From assembly GCA_030373505.1 (NCBI GenBank), contig JAUCYS010000003.1, positions 124,001 through 188,000 on the forward strand: 64,000 nucleotides of DNA. The letters run 5' to 3'. This document shows positions 18,599 to 28,613 of the stretch, one piece after another (position 1 is the stretch's first letter; every line of letters starts with the position of its first letter). A model generated the notes under the pieces. That model was not told the DNA's origin and searched no databases. It saw only the letters and a list, made by a program, of their open reading frames with translations. This DNA comes from Parasphingorhabdus sp. Its GTDB lineage: Bacteria > Pseudomonadota > Alphaproteobacteria > Sphingomonadales > Sphingomonadaceae. Position numbers and translations under genes: made by a program.

Positions 18599-18720
18599 GT
18601 GTGTTTGCAATCTATACAATCGCCATAGCTTTAGCCAACCCGGCAAAATCCATATACATTTTATCGCACTAACGGCTTTGTGGACAAGGGGATTTGTAAA
18701 ATACATAAACGCCTTAAATG

Positions 18721-18789
18721 TTGGAAAAGATTGACATCCGGCGCTATACAACGCTTGCTTGGCCCGAACTTTCACGAACTTTGAACTTT
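18721..18789 (+). promoter_or_regulatory. Candidate GST promoter with three GAACTTT repeats
   Basis: A promoter-like pair TTGGAA (18721-18726) and TATACA (18745-18750) with an 18-base spacer precedes three direct copies of GAACTTT at 18766-18772, 18776-18782 and 18783-18789. These lie between the predicted transcription start and the GST ATG at 18806. The repeats could bind a regulator. The GAAC spacing (six bases) does not fit LexA. Confidence 0.35.
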
Positions 18790-18805
18790 CCGGAAGGCCA
18801 GTCCC

Positions 18806-19432
18806 ATGACCATCATTCTCCACCATCTCGAAAACAGCCGGTCACAGCGGATCATCTGGCTGCTTGAGGAGCTGGGCCTTCCCTATGAAATCAAGCGCTA
18901 CGAGCGGCATCCCAAGACCCAGAAAGCGCCGGACAGCCTCCAGGCGATCCACCCGCTCGGCAAGTCGCCGATGATCGAGGATGATGGCGAGGTGATCATC
19001 GAAACCGCCGCCATCGTCGAATATCTGGTCGAAAAGGCCGGCGGCAAGCTGGGCGCTCCGGATTATGCGAAGGGCGCGCGTCTCTACACCCAATATCTCC
19101 ATTTCGCGGAAGGCTCGATGATGCCGCCGCTTTACGGGCTGCTGGTGGTTGGCCGGCTGGGCCTGCTCGGACTGCCGGCCCGCAAGCCGGTCGGCCAGAT
19201 GGTCACCGACCTGCTGGTCTGGCTGGAAACCGAACTGGCGGACCGCGACTATTTTGCCGGCGACCAGCTGACCGCGGCCGATATCATGATGAGCTTCCCG
19301 CTCGAGGCCTGCCAGTCGCGCGCCGGGCTCGATAGCCGCTATCCGAATCTGATCGCCTGGCTGGCGCGCATTCACGCTCGCCCGCAATATCAGACGGCGC
19401 TCGAAAAAGGCGGACCCTATGCCTATGCCTGA
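18806..19432 (+). CDS. Glutathione S-transferase family protein
   Basis: The 208-residue protein has the GST fold. The N-terminal thioredoxin-like domain begins MTIILHHLENSRSQRIIWLLEE, where the Ser of ENSRS is the likely catalytic hydroxyl. HPLGKSPMIEDDG holds the cis-Pro that binds glutathione, and IIETAAIVEYL follows. The helical C-terminal domain includes YFAGDQLTAADIMMSFPLE, the N-capping motif of GSTs. It conjugates or reduces electrophiles with glutathione in the cytoplasm; the substrate is unknown. It lies alone between the small membrane gene and alaS. Confidence 0.9.
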   Translation: MTIILHHLENSRSQRIIWLLEELGLPYEIKRYERHPKTQKAPDSLQAIHPLGKSPMIEDDGEVIIETAAIVEYLVEKAGGKLGAPDYAKGARLYTQYLHFAEGSMMPPLYGLLVVGRLGLLGLPARKPVGQMVTDLLVWLETELADRDYFAGDQLTAADIMMSFPLEACQSRAGLDSRYPNLIAWLARIHARPQYQTALEKGGPYAYA

Positions 19433-19504
19433 CCCGGCACAGATTCTGCCGCTTGGTGCAATGCAAGGATTGTCAACGGCAGATCGCTCGCCTAAGTCGA
19501 TGGG

Positions 19505-22153
19505 ATGCAAACAACCAACGATATAAGACGGTCTTTCCTCGACTATTTTGCCGGTCACGGCCACGAGATCGTGCCATCGGCACCACTCATTCCCTATAAT
19601 GACCCGACGCTGATGTTCATCAACGCGGGCATGGTCCCGTTCAAGAATATCTTCACCGGGGTCGAGAAAAGCAGCTATTCCACGGCGACGTCGAGCCAGA
19701 AATGCGTCCGCGCCGGCGGCAAGCATAATGATCTCGACAATGTCGGCTATACCGCTCGCCACCATACGTTTTTCGAGATGCTCGGCAATTTCTCCTTCGG
19801 CGACTATTTCAAGGAACAGGCGATCGTTCACGCCTGGACGCTGATCACCAAGACCTGGGGCATATCGCCGGACCGGCTGACCGTCACCGTCTTCCATACC
19901 GACGACGAAGCGTTTGACCTGTGGAAGAAGATCGCCGGCCTGCCGGATGAGCGGATCATCCGGATCGCGACCAGCGACAATTTCTGGTCGATGGGCGATA
20001 CCGGCCCCTGCGGTCCGTGCAGCGAGATATTCTACGACCATGGCGAGCATATCGCCGGTGGCCCTCCCGGCAGCCCGGACGAGGACGGCGACCGCTTTGT
20101 CGAAATCTGGAACCTGGTCTTCATGCAATATGACCAGCGCGGCCCGGACGACCGCGTGGACCTGCCGAAGCCGTCGATCGACACCGGCATGGGGTTGGAA
20201 CGGATTGCTGCTGTCATGCAGGGCGTGCACGACAATTATGATATCGACCTGTTCAAGGCGCTGATTGCCGAATCCGGTTCGCTGACCGGCACGGCCACGA
20301 CCGGCGACAACCAGGCCAGCCACCGCGTCATCGCCGATCATTTGCGTGCTTCCTCCTTTCTTGTCGCAGACGGCGTGCTGCCGTCCAACGAGGGCCGCGG
20401 CTATGTGCTGCGCCGGATCATGCGCCGCGCGATGCGCCATGCCCATCTGCTGGGGGCCAAGGATCCGCTGATGCACCGCATGGTCGGCTCGCTGACCGGC
20501 GAAATGGGCAACGCCTTTCCGGAACTGATCCGGGCCAAGCCGCTGATCGAGGAAACTCTGCTGCGCGAGGAAACCAATTTCCGGCAGACTCTGGCCAATG
20601 GCCTGAAACTGCTCGATGCCGAGATCGCCGACATGGGCGAGGGCGATGTGCTGCCCGGCGAGACCGCGTTCAAGCTCTATGACACGTTCGGCTTTCCCTA
20701 TGACCTGACCGAAGACGCGCTGCGCGCCCGGTCGCTGGGCGTCGACCGGGACGGATTCGACAAGGCGATGGCGGAGCAGAAAGCCGCCGCCCGCGCGGCC
20801 TGGAAGGGCTCCGGCGACCAGGCATCCGATGCGGTGTGGTTCGACATTGCCGAGCGCGAAGGCAGCACCGAATTTACCGGCTATACATCCGAGGAAGGCG
20901 AGGGCGTCGTTGTTGCTCTGGTCAGGGACGGCCAGGAAATCGAAACCGCCGAAAGCGGCGACAGCGTCACCCTGTTGACCAACCAGACGCCCTTCTACGG
21001 CGAAAGCGGTGGTCAGATGGGCGATGCCGGGAAGCTCTCCGGTTCGGACGGTTTCGCGGCGGTGGTCACCGATACACGGAAACCGCTGGGACGGCTGCAT
21101 GCCCACCAGATCGAGATCCGGTCGGGCTCGGTGTCGGTTGGTGACAGCATCCATCTGGTGGTGGACAAGGCGCGGCGCGATACGCTGAGGGCCAATCACA
21201 GCGCGACCCATTTGCTGCACAAGGCGTTGCGGCACCATCTCGGCGATCATGTGACCCAGAAGGGCAGTCTGGTTGCCCCCGACCGGCTGCGGTTCGATTT
21301 CTCGCATCCGACCGCGCTGACCGATGCGGAAATAAAGGCGGTCGAGGCCGATGTGAACGCGCAGATTCGCGGCAACAGCCCGGTTACCACCCGGCTGATG
21401 AGCCCCGATGAAGCGGTTGCCGCCGGTGCGCTGGCGCTGTTCGGCGAAAAATATGGCGAAGAGGTCCGGGTGCTGTCGATGGGCCGGGATCTCGATCTCG
21501 ACTATTCGGTGGAACTGTGCGGCGGCACTCATGTCAATGCGCTTGGCGATATCGGTCTGATGGTGATTGTCTCGGAATCGGCGGTGGCAAGCGGCGTCCG
21601 GCGGATCGAGGCACTGACCGGCGAAGCGGCGCGGCTGTGGCTGCTCGATCGCGATGCCAAGCTCAAGTCGATCGCGACGGCGCTCAAATCCTCTCCGGAA
21701 GAAGCGGCCGATCGCGTCGCGGCGCTGGTCGAGGAACGCAAGAAGCTGGACCGGGAGCTGACCGAAGCGAAGAAAGCGCTGGCGCTGGCTGGCGACGGCG
21801 GCGGTGCGAAAGCGGCCGAGACGGAAAGCATCGGCGATATCGCCTTTGCCGGACAGGTGATCCAGGGCCTCAATCCCAAGGAATTGCGCGGACTGGTCGA
21901 TCAGGCGAAGAAAAAGCTGTCGAGCGGCGTCAGCGCGCTGGTTGCGGTCAATGACGGCCGGGCCACGGTCGCGGTGGGCGTGACCGATGACCTGACCGAC
22001 CGCTTCAGCGCGGTTGAGCTGGTTCAGGCCGGCGTTGCGGCGGTTGGCGGCAAGGGCGGCGGCGGTCGTCCGGACATGGCGCAGGGCGGCGGCCCCGATG
22101 GCGGCAAGGCCGACGATGCGATTGCGGCAATCAGGACTGTTCTTGCGGGCTGA
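19505..22153 (+). CDS. alaS: Alanine--tRNA ligase (AlaRS)
   Basis: The 882-residue enzyme has the class II catalytic domain ([57 protein letters not shown]), the tRNA-recognition region, and the editing domain with [12 protein letters not shown] and CGGTHV zinc-type motifs. The C-terminal C-Ala region ends in a Gly-rich [16 protein letters not shown] stretch. It attaches alanine to tRNA-Ala and clears mischarged Ser/Gly. ATG 19505 gives the usual [15 protein letters not shown] start. The 3' end overlaps the end of the converging antiporter gene by 23 bases. Confidence 0.98.
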   Translation: MQTTNDIRRSFLDYFAGHGHEIVPSAPLIPYNDPTLMFINAGMVPFKNIFTGVEKSSYSTATSSQKCVRAGGKHNDLDNVGYTARHHTFFEMLGNFSFGDYFKEQAIVHAWTLITKTWGISPDRLTVTVFHTDDEAFDLWKKIAGLPDERIIRIATSDNFWSMGDTGPCGPCSEIFYDHGEHIAGGPPGSPDEDGDRFVEIWNLVFMQYDQRGPDDRVDLPKPSIDTGMGLERIAAVMQGVHDNYDIDLFKALIAESGSLTGTATTGDNQASHRVIADHLRASSFLVADGVLPSNEGRGYVLRRIMRRAMRHAHLLGAKDPLMHRMVGSLTGEMGNAFPELIRAKPLIEETLLREETNFRQTLANGLKLLDAEIADMGEGDVLPGETAFKLYDTFGFPYDLTEDALRARSLGVDRDGFDKAMAEQKAAARAAWKGSGDQASDAVWFDIAEREGSTEFTGYTSEEGEGVVVALVRDGQEIETAESGDSVTLLTNQTPFYGESGGQMGDAGKLSGSDGFAAVVTDTRKPLGRLHAHQIEIRSGSVSVGDSIHLVVDKARRDTLRANHSATHLLHKALRHHLGDHVTQKGSLVAPDRLRFDFSHPTALTDAEIKAVEADVNAQIRGNSPVTTRLMSPDEAVAAGALALFGEKYGEEVRVLSMGRDLDLDYSVELCGGTHVNALGDIGLMVIVSESAVASGVRRIEALTGEAARLWLLDRDAKLKSIATALKSSPEEAADRVAALVEERKKLDRELTEAKKALALAGDGGGAKAAETESIGDIAFAGQVIQGLNPKELRGLVDQAKKKLSSGVSALVAVNDGRATVAVGVTDDLTDRFSAVELVQAGVAAVGGKGGGGRPDMAQGGGPDGGKADDAIAAIRTVLAG

Positions 22154-23960
22154 GCCCGTCGGGTACCAGATCGTCGGCGGTCGCCTGGCCGGTCGCGGTG
22201 GACAGGGATTTGAGCTTCGGCTCCTGTTCCAGATCGCCTTCTTCCTGAATCTGCTTGCGATAGATGTCGCGCAGTTCGTGGATAGAGGCGATGACCGGGC
22301 CCATGGCGACGCCATTTTCGACCAGCACGGCCTCTGACAGCTGCAGCGATCCTTCCAGCGCTTCCGGCACGGCATTGGTTGCGCCAGCCTGGTAGAGTTC
22401 GGCGGCATGCTGGATATCCCGCGCCCTGGCGATAATCGGCAGGTCGGGCACCCATGCGCGGACCTTTTTGACAATCTGCACCGACAGCACCGGCTCGTCC
22501 ATCGTCAGCACCAGCGCCTTGGCATGGCCCAGCCGCAGCCGGTCAAGCATCTCGTTGCGCGACACATTGCCGAAAATGATCGGATAGCCCTCGCGCCGCG
22601 CCCTTGCGACCGCGTCGATATTGGATTCCACCGCCAGAAATTTCTGGTTGTGGGTCTTGAGCAATTCGGCGACCAGCTTGCCGACCCGGCCAAAGCCGAT
22701 GATGATCGTCTGCTGTGCCTCGACAGGCTGTTCGTCGGGTGCCGGACCGCCATCGCTGCGCATTTCCATGCGCCGGGCGATGTCATGACCGAAGCGCGCC
22801 AGCAAGGGTGTGATGGTCAGGCCGATCGCGGTGACGATCTGCCAGAAGGCCGCAGTCTGGGGCTGGATCAGCTGCGCCTGCGTCGCGGCGGCGAGCACGA
22901 TCAGCGTGGTTTCGGAGGGACTGGCCATCAACACGCCGGCCTCGGTTGCAGTGCCCGGACGCGCCCCGGCAAAGCGAAGCAAGCCACTGGTGACGGCGGC
23001 CTTGACCAGCACCACGCCGACGACGGCGGTGAGCAGGCTGGCCCAGTTTTCAATCACCACCCGGATATCGACCTGCATGCCGACGGTGATCAGGAAGACC
23101 CCGAGCGCAAGGCCCTTGAACGGTTCGGTGATGACTTCGACCTCGCCATGATATTCGGTTTCGGCGATCAGCAGGCCAGCGAGCAGGGCGCCAACAATCG
23201 GCGACAGGCCGGTTGCAGCGGTCGCCAAGCTGGCCAGAATGATGACCAGCAGGCTGACGGCGAGAAACAGTTCCGGGCTTTTGGTCCGTGCCGCCTGCGC
23301 GAAAATCCGGGGCAGCAGCAGACGCCCGAGGACCAGCATGCCGATGATGACGGCACCGCCCATCAGCAGGGTCTTGCCGAGATTATCCCAGCCGCCGTCT
23401 GCGGTTATCGCCGGCGATATGGCGCCGAGCAGAAAGATGATCGGGACAATGGCAACATCCTCGAACAACAGCATGGCCAGCGCCGCGCGGCCGACCGGGC
23501 TTTTGGTCCCGGACATCGGCAGCACCAGAGCGGTCGAGGACAGCGCCAGAGCGAGGCCGAGTCCCAGCGCACCGGCAGCATTCTGGCCGATCAGATAGAG
23601 AACGGAGGCGATGATCAGTCCCGAGGCGAGCAGTTCGGCTGCACCGACGCCGAACACCAGCCGGCGCAGGGACCACAGCCGTTTGAACGAAAGTTCGAGG
23701 CCGATCGAGAACAGCAGCAAGATGATGCCCATTTCGGCGAAAGGCTCAATCGATTCGCGATCGCTGATGGTGACAAATCTCAGCCACTCAAACTGGGCCT
23801 GCAGCGATCCGAGGCCCGACGGGCCGAGCAGCAGGCCGACCAGAATGAAGCCGATGATCGGCGTGATCCGGAAACGGGTAAAAGCTGGTATCACGATGCC
23901 GGCCGCACCGAGGATCACGATAGCGTCAACGAAGGCGGGATTGTCGAGGGGACTGTGCAT
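22131..23960 (-). CDS. Monovalent cation:proton antiporter-2 (CPA2/Kef type) with RCK domain
   Basis: The 609-residue protein combines about 12 transmembrane helices (residues 10-385) with a cytoplasmic RCK/TrkA-N domain starting at [19 protein letters not shown] (about residue 412), which binds NAD-type nucleotides. The membrane part shows [21 protein letters not shown] and [17 protein letters not shown], typical of KefB/KefC-like potassium/proton exchangers. After the RCK fold comes a linker and a short charged tail. It probably exports potassium or sodium in exchange for protons at the inner membrane. Glutathione gating, as in E. coli Kef, is not demonstrated here. It converges on alaS with a 23-base overlap. 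Confidence 0.9.
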   Translation of the reverse strand: MHSPLDNPAFVDAIVILGAAGIVIPAFTRFRITPIIGFILVGLLLGPSGLGSLQAQFEWLRFVTISDRESIEPFAEMGIILLLFSIGLELSFKRLWSLRRLVFGVGAAELLASGLIIASVLYLIGQNAAGALGLGLALALSSTALVLPMSGTKSPVGRAALAMLLFEDVAIVPIIFLLGAISPAITADGGWDNLGKTLLMGGAVIIGMLVLGRLLLPRIFAQAARTKSPELFLAVSLLVIILASLATAATGLSPIVGALLAGLLIAETEYHGEVEVITEPFKGLALGVFLITVGMQVDIRVVIENWASLLTAVVGVVLVKAAVTSGLLRFAGARPGTATEAGVLMASPSETTLIVLAAATQAQLIQPQTAAFWQIVTAIGLTITPLLARFGHDIARRMEMRSDGGPAPDEQPVEAQQTIIIGFGRVGKLVAELLKTHNQKFLAVESNIDAVARARREGYPIIFGNVSRNEMLDRLRLGHAKALVLTMDEPVLSVQIVKKVRAWVPDLPIIARARDIQHAAELYQAGATNAVPEALEGSLQLSEAVLVENGVAMGPVIASIHELRDIYRKQIQEEGDLEQEPKLKSLSTATGQATADDLVPDGLSPQEQS

Positions 23961-24020
23961 GGGAGGACTCTATATACGAACCATGATATTTGTCAGCAGC
24001 TTACATTGAGGAGAGAGTCG

Positions 24021-25247
24021 ATGAAGGAGAAGCAAAGCGATATCCTGATCGTTGGCGGTGGTCCTGCCGGGATGATGGCCGCACTGCTGTTCGCACGGGC
24101 CGGGCTGACCGTGGCCGTGCTGGAGAAACATGCGGATTTCTTTCGGGATTTCAGGGGAGACACGGTGCATCCGTCCACTCTCGAGCTTTTCCATCAACTG
24201 GGCCTGCTCGATGAACTGCTCCGTCTGCCGCACAGCAGGGTGGATCATGCGTCCGTCCATATCGCCGGTCGCGCCATGAAGGTGATCGATTTTGGGCATC
24301 TGCCGGTCGCGGCGCCCTATATCGCGATGATGCCGCAATGGGATTTGCTCAATTTCATTGCCGACCAGGCCCGCCAATATCCCGGCTTCGCGCTCCATAT
24401 GGAAAGCGAAGCGGTCGATCTTGTCCGGGACGAGGCGGGGCGGGTTTGCGGGGTGGTCACCCGCGGCGGCGAAAAATGGCATGCCCGGCTGGTGATTGCT
24501 GCCGACGGCAGGCGCTCGGTATTGCGGGGCGAGGCAGCACTGCCGCTGCGCAATATCGGCGCACCCATGGATGTGTTCTGGTTCCGCATCGACAAGCCGG
24601 AGGGCCATGGCGGTGACGTTTTTGGCACCGTGCAGGCTGGCCGGTTCATGGTGATGATCGATCGCGGCGACTATTATCAATGCGCCTTCCTGTTCAGCAA
24701 GGGCCAGGCGGACGGCGTAAGGGCGGCAGGGCTGGACGCCTTTCGCGCCAGTCTGCGCTCCCTGGTGCCCGATCTGGGCGCTGCCTTTGACGGGATTACC
24801 AGTTGGGATCAGGTCAAGACGCTCGAAGTGGCGCTCGACCGGCTCGAGCGCTGGCATCGCCCCGGCCTTCTGGTGATTGGTGACGCGGCTCACGCGATGT
24901 CGCCAATCGCAGGGGTCGGGATCAATATTGCGGTACAGGACGCCGTGACCGCAGCCAATGTCCTTGCGGGGCCGATAGCAGGCGGCGAGGATCCGGATCC
25001 GTTGCTGGAAGAGGTCTATCGCCGTCGTATCAAACCGGTGCGGCGGATGCAGGCCTTTCAGAAACTGGCGCAGGACAGGGTGGTCGCTCCGCTATTGCGG
25101 CGCACCCGGCCGATCAGGAAACCGTTTCTTATATTAAGGCTGCTGAACCGGGTGCCGCTGTTGCGCCGCATTCCGGGCCGGATCGTCGGGCTCGGCTTCG
25201 GGCGGGAGGATATCCACTCGCCCGAAGCCGCAAGCCCGCGGAACTGA
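24021..25247 (+). CDS. FAD-dependent monooxygenase (PF01494 / UbiH type)
   Basis: The 408-residue protein has an N-terminal dinucleotide-binding fold (ILIVGGGPAGMMAALLFARAG...VLEKH), a middle substrate region, and the conserved GDAAHAMSPIAGVGINIAVQDA flavin motif near residue 285. The tail is very basic (RRTRPIRK...RIPGR). This family includes aromatic hydroxylases, UbiH-like quinone hydroxylases and tetracycline-modifying enzymes, so the substrate is open. A strong GAGGAGAGA ribosome site precedes ATG 24021. The same frame is open far upstream over the antiporter gene, but that part is an antisense shadow. Its TGA directly abuts the icd stop. Confidence 0.85.
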   Translation: MKEKQSDILIVGGGPAGMMAALLFARAGLTVAVLEKHADFFRDFRGDTVHPSTLELFHQLGLLDELLRLPHSRVDHASVHIAGRAMKVIDFGHLPVAAPYIAMMPQWDLLNFIADQARQYPGFALHMESEAVDLVRDEAGRVCGVVTRGGEKWHARLVIAADGRRSVLRGEAALPLRNIGAPMDVFWFRIDKPEGHGGDVFGTVQAGRFMVMIDRGDYYQCAFLFSKGQADGVRAAGLDAFRASLRSLVPDLGAAFDGITSWDQVKTLEVALDRLERWHRPGLLVIGDAAHAMSPIAGVGINIAVQDAVTAANVLAGPIAGGEDPDPLLEEVYRRRIKPVRRMQAFQKLAQDRVVAPLLRRTRPIRKPFLILRLLNRVPLLRRIPGRIVGLGFGREDIHSPEAASPRN

Positions 25248-26468
25248 TTATTTCCAGTTCTGCATTTCGGTTTCGAGATTGGAACGAACCGCTTCGAAAA
25301 ACTGCTCGGTTGTCATCCAGGACTGGTCGGGTCCGATAAGGATCGCGAGATCCTTGGTCATGTCGCCATTTTCGACGGTCTGGATGCAGACACGTTCCAG
25401 CGTTTCGGCGAAACGCGTCACATCAGGCGTATCGTCGAACTTGCCGCGATAGATCAGGCCACGGGTCCAGGCGAAGATCGAGGCGATCGGATTGGTCGAT
25501 GTCGCCTTGCCCTGCTGGTGCTGGCGATAATGGCGGGTCACGGTGCCGTGCGCCGCTTCCGCTTCGACGCAGTCGCCGGTCGGGGTCATCAGCACCGAGG
25601 TCATCAGACCGAGCGAGCCAAAGCCCTGGGCAACCGTGTCAGACTGCACGTCGCCGTCGTAATTCTTGCAGGCCCAGACGAACTTGCCGCTCCACTTCAG
25701 CGCCGAGGCGACCATGTCGTCGATCAGGCGATGTTCGTAGGTGATGCCGGCCTTGTCGAACTTGTCCTTGAATTCTTCCTGGAAGATTTCCTCGAACAGA
25801 TCCTTGAAACGGCCGTCATAGGCTTTCATGATCGTGTTCTTGGTCGACAGATAGACCGGCCATTCGCGGTTCAGGCCGTAATTCATCGATGCCCGGGCAA
25901 AGTCGCGGATCGAGTCATCGAGATTGTACATCGCCATGGCAATGCCGGGGGAAGGGAACTGGAACACTTCCTCGTCGATCGAATCGCCGTTGTCGCCTTC
26001 CCAGACCAGACGCAGCTTGCCGGGGCCGGGTACCTTGAAATCGGTGCAGCGATACTGGTCGCCGAAGGCATGACGGCCAACGACGATGGGATCGGTCCAG
26101 CCGGGGACCAGCCGCGGCACATTGTCGATTACGATCGGCTCGCGGAAAACCACGCCGCCCAGGATGTTGCGGATGGTGCCGTTCGGCGATTTCCACATCC
26201 GCTTCAGACCGAATTCCTCGACCCGCTGTTCGTCCGGGGTGATGGTGGCGCATTTGACGCCGACGCCGTGCTTCTTGATCGCATTGGCGGCATCGACCGT
26301 GATTTTGTCATTGGTGTCGTCGCGGACCTCGATCGAAAGGTCATAATAATGCAGATCAATGTCGAGATAAGGTTCAATCAACCGCTCGCGAATCCATTGC
26401 CAGATGATCCGCGTCATTTCGTCGCCGTCAATTTCGACGACCGGGTTTTTGACCTTGATTTTCGACAT
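25248..26468 (-). CDS. icd: NADP-dependent isocitrate dehydrogenase
   Basis: The 406-residue enzyme belongs to the dimeric, eukaryote-like NADP-IDH subfamily common in alphaproteobacteria. Signs are [16 protein letters not shown] at the start, [13 protein letters not shown] (isocitrate-phosphate loop), [13 protein letters not shown], and a later [22 protein letters not shown] segment with metal-binding Asp residues, then [17 protein letters not shown] for NADP. It oxidises isocitrate to 2-oxoglutarate in the TCA cycle and supplies NADPH. The stop codon touches that of the convergent FAD monooxygenase with no bases between. Confidence 0.97.
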   Translation of the reverse strand: MSKIKVKNPVVEIDGDEMTRIIWQWIRERLIEPYLDIDLHYYDLSIEVRDDTNDKITVDAANAIKKHGVGVKCATITPDEQRVEEFGLKRMWKSPNGTIRNILGGVVFREPIVIDNVPRLVPGWTDPIVVGRHAFGDQYRCTDFKVPGPGKLRLVWEGDNGDSIDEEVFQFPSPGIAMAMYNLDDSIRDFARASMNYGLNREWPVYLSTKNTIMKAYDGRFKDLFEEIFQEEFKDKFDKAGITYEHRLIDDMVASALKWSGKFVWACKNYDGDVQSDTVAQGFGSLGLMTSVLMTPTGDCVEAEAAHGTVTRHYRQHQQGKATSTNPIASIFAWTRGLIYRGKFDDTPDVTRFAETLERVCIQTVENGDMTKDLAILIGPDQSWMTTEQFFEAVRSNLETEMQNWK

Positions 26469-26662
26469 ATCGTTTTATTCTTTCGTGAAACGTGAACGAG
26501 AGGGAGGAATGATGTTGCGAGCCTCTTAGCAAAGATTGCCGTTTGTTCAACCTAGAGTTGCGCACAGGGGTGGTCGGCAGCAGCAACAAAATATTCTTGC
26601 CTAAACTTCAATATATCAACGGGAGTGTTGTCAGAAGTCTGGCCCGGCCCTAAGTAGCATTC

Positions 26663-27397
26663 ATGGCAATCGAAAAATATTCAAACAAAGGCTTGGGCGA
26701 AGCCAAATGGTCTTTTCCTCCGGTTCACCCGGAAGGCCGCAAATTTGCGCTGATCGCTGCGGCGATAACCCTGTTTTTTGCGCTTATGGCGTGGGAAACG
26801 CTCGCTTGGCCGATGGCGGCCATCACTGCCTGGGTGCTGACGTTTTTCCGCGATCCTAAACGCGTGACGCCGCTCGACGACAAATATATCATCGCGCCCG
26901 CCGACGGCCTGATAAATTTGATAATGCCGGTGAAGCCGCCGGTGGAACTGCGCGGTGAGGGCGGACTGGGCGACGAAGAGCTGATCCGGGTCTCGATTTT
27001 CATGAGCGTCTTCGACGTGCATATCAATCGCACCCCGATCGAGGGCACGGTCAAACGCCAGGCCTATATTTCCGGAAAATTCCTGAATGCCGATCTCGAC
27101 AAGGCAAGCGAAGAAAATGAGCGGCAGCATTTCATGGTCGAACGCAACGACGGCCTGAAAATCGGCTTTACCCAGATCGCCGGTCTGGTGGCGCGGCGGA
27201 TCATGTCTTTTGTCAAGGAAGGCGATTTTGTTGCCGCTGGCCAGCGAATCGGCCTGATTCGCTTCGGCAGCCGGGTGGATGTCTACTTGCCCAAGGGAAC
27301 GACACCCAATGTCGTCCTCGGCCAACGGTCCATTGCCGGGGAAACCGTGCTCGCGGTGGTCGGTGAGGCGAAAGAGATTGAGGGTGTAGGACAATGA
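26663..27397 (+). CDS. psd: Phosphatidylserine decarboxylase proenzyme
   Basis: The 244-residue protein is the short (PSD-A) form. It has a membrane-anchoring hydrophobic stretch (about residues 27-60), FFRDPKR, the IIAPADG motif, [16 protein letters not shown], and the self-cleavage serine in IRFGSRVD (about residue 194), which yields the pyruvoyl cofactor. It decarboxylates phosphatidylserine to phosphatidylethanolamine at the inner membrane. pssA starts 37 bases downstream, so the two genes form a phosphatidylethanolamine operon. The gene is divergent from icd across 194 bases that should hold both promoters. Confidence 0.95.
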   Translation: MAIEKYSNKGLGEAKWSFPPVHPEGRKFALIAAAITLFFALMAWETLAWPMAAITAWVLTFFRDPKRVTPLDDKYIIAPADGLINLIMPVKPPVELRGEGGLGDEELIRVSIFMSVFDVHINRTPIEGTVKRQAYISGKFLNADLDKASEENERQHFMVERNDGLKIGFTQIAGLVARRIMSFVKEGDFVAAGQRIGLIRFGSRVDVYLPKGTTPNVVLGQRSIAGETVLAVVGEAKEIEGVGQ

Positions 27398-27434
27398 TCA
27401 TCGGGCGGCTCGACAGCAGATTGCGGCAAGGCTG

Positions 27435-28226
27435 ATGGCCAGAAAAGGATCGCTGAAAAGCCCGGAGCGCGGCATTCCCCTGCGCGCCTTCGTTCCCAAT
27501 GCCATTACGGCGCTGGCGCTTTGCGTTGGTCTGAGCAGCGTACGCTTTGCCTATATGGACCACTGGGTGCTGGCCGCCGCATCGATTGTGCTGGCCGGCA
27601 TATTGGACGGTCTCGATGGCCGCGTTGCCCGGCTGCTGAATGCACAGAGCCGTTTTGGTGCCGAACTGGACTCGCTGTCGGACGTGATTGCTTTCGGCGT
27701 GTCGCCGGCGCTGGTCATGTTCCTGTGGTCTACTCAATATATGCCGCAATTCGGCTGGGTGCTGGCGCTGACCATGGTCGTCGCCTGCGCGCTCCGGCTG
27801 GCGCGGTTCAACGCCCTGATCGACGCCGATGACCAGCCGCACAAGTCGGCCGGGTTCCTGACCGGTATTCCGGCACCCGTGGGCGCAGGCCTCGCGATGC
27901 TGCCGCTTTATCTGTGGATGATCACCGGCGAGGAAATTTTCCGCCATTATGCGCTGGTATCACCCTGGATCGTGGTAATCGCGTTTCTGATGTTGTCGAA
28001 CACCGCGACCTACAGCTGGACCTCCCTGCGCTTGCGCAAAAATATCAGGCTGGAAGCCATTGCCATCATCGCCCTTGTCGGCGTCGCGCTGATCAACTCG
28101 CCGTGGATCATGCTGTCCGCGATCAGTATCGGCTATCTGATATTGATCCCGTTCAGCGTCCGCAGCTATGCCAAGGTCAAGCGGCAGCGCGCAGCGGAAC
28201 GGGCTGCAGCGAGCGATGCTGGCTGA
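27435..28226 (+). CDS. pssA: CDP-diacylglycerol--serine O-phosphatidyltransferase
   Basis: The 263-residue integral membrane protein has the CDP-alcohol phosphatidyltransferase signature DG-x2-AR-x8-G-x3-D-x3-D in the segment from ILDGLDGRVAR to ELDSLSD. It has about seven or eight hydrophobic helices and a basic tail (KVKRQRAAERAA). It makes phosphatidylserine from CDP-diacylglycerol and serine, feeding psd just upstream. The last 50 bases overlap the 3' end of the small minus-strand gene. Confidence 0.95.
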   Translation: MARKGSLKSPERGIPLRAFVPNAITALALCVGLSSVRFAYMDHWVLAAASIVLAGILDGLDGRVARLLNAQSRFGAELDSLSDVIAFGVSPALVMFLWSTQYMPQFGWVLALTMVVACALRLARFNALIDADDQPHKSAGFLTGIPAPVGAGLAMLPLYLWMITGEEIFRHYALVSPWIVVIAFLMLSNTATYSWTSLRLRKNIRLEAIAIIALVGVALINSPWIMLSAISIGYLILIPFSVRSYAKVKRQRAAERAAASDAG

Positions 28227-28419
28227 CAGGTTGAACCGCTTTGACGGGCCGGTTCCGATAGTCGGATGACCGGAAAAGGGCTTCTGGTCGACTGGACTGC
28301 AATTCAGCCTGAATGACGCTGGCGATCCGGTCGCGATATTGAGCAAACATCATGACAATGACCGCACAGGCCCCAAAAAACGAGAGTGCAAAAAAGGAAG
28401 AGATAACGATAGCGAGCAT
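28177..28419 (-). CDS. 80-residue single-pass membrane protein with its own SOS promoter
   Basis: The frame codes for one N-terminal transmembrane helix (about residues 3-24, from AIVISSFFALSFFG to VIVMMF) and then a basic, Gln/Arg/Ser-rich tail starting AQYRDRIASVIQ. There is no signal-peptidase site, so it is likely anchored in the inner membrane. Upstream on the same strand are TTGACA, a perfect LexA box and a -10-like element, so SOS induction is strongly implied. Small SOS-induced membrane proteins such as Caulobacter SidA block cell division; that role here is inference. The 3' end runs 50 bases into pssA on the opposite strand. I recognise no named family. Confidence 0.65.
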   Translation of the reverse strand: MLAIVISSFFALSFFGACAVIVMMFAQYRDRIASVIQAELQSSRPEALFRSSDYRNRPVKAVQPVSQHRSLQPVPLRAAA

Positions 28420-28451
28420 GTGATGTTCCCATTTGTTCCGTCAATGAGCAC

Positions 28452-28481
28452 TTAATGTTCCATATCTGTTCTCATTGTCAA
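28452..28481 (-). promoter_or_regulatory. SOS promoter: LexA box between -35 and -10
   Basis: Read on the minus strand, the -35 box is a perfect TTGACA (28476-28481). The LexA direct repeat is GAAC, seven bases, GAAC (28457-28471). The best -10 is CATTAA (28452-28457), 18 bases from the -35. The box fills the spacer, the classic position for repression. The predicted start site is about 25 bases before the ATG of the small membrane gene at 28419. Spacing and half-sites match the recA box at 16324. Confidence 0.72.
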
Positions 28482-28613
28482 GCGCTATTTGCCGCATGGG
28501 CGCTTTCGCTGTGGGAGCGGGCACCACTGTGTCGTCTCTTGTTGCGTATCCCCAAACCTCGTGTCATAGTGCATTAGGCAAGTAAGACAGGGAGAAGGGC
28601 CATCATCGACCGG

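Noticed and set aside
18766-18779. GAAC pair before gst as a LexA site
   Set aside because: Spacer is six bases; better explained as part of the GAACTTT repeats.
18842-22474. Open minus-strand frame of 1210 codons over gst and alaS
   Set aside because: It is exactly antisense to two well-supported genes, low in recognisable motifs and rich in Arg, His, Gln and Gly, as expected from a GC-rich antisense frame.
22407-24020. Upstream extension of the FAD monooxygenase frame
   Set aside because: It is antisense to the CPA2 antiporter; the FAD-binding motif begins right after ATG 24021, which has a strong ribosome site.
28425-28438. A further GTTC pair next to the SOS promoter
   Set aside because: Spacer is six bases, not seven, so it does not fit the LexA rule.
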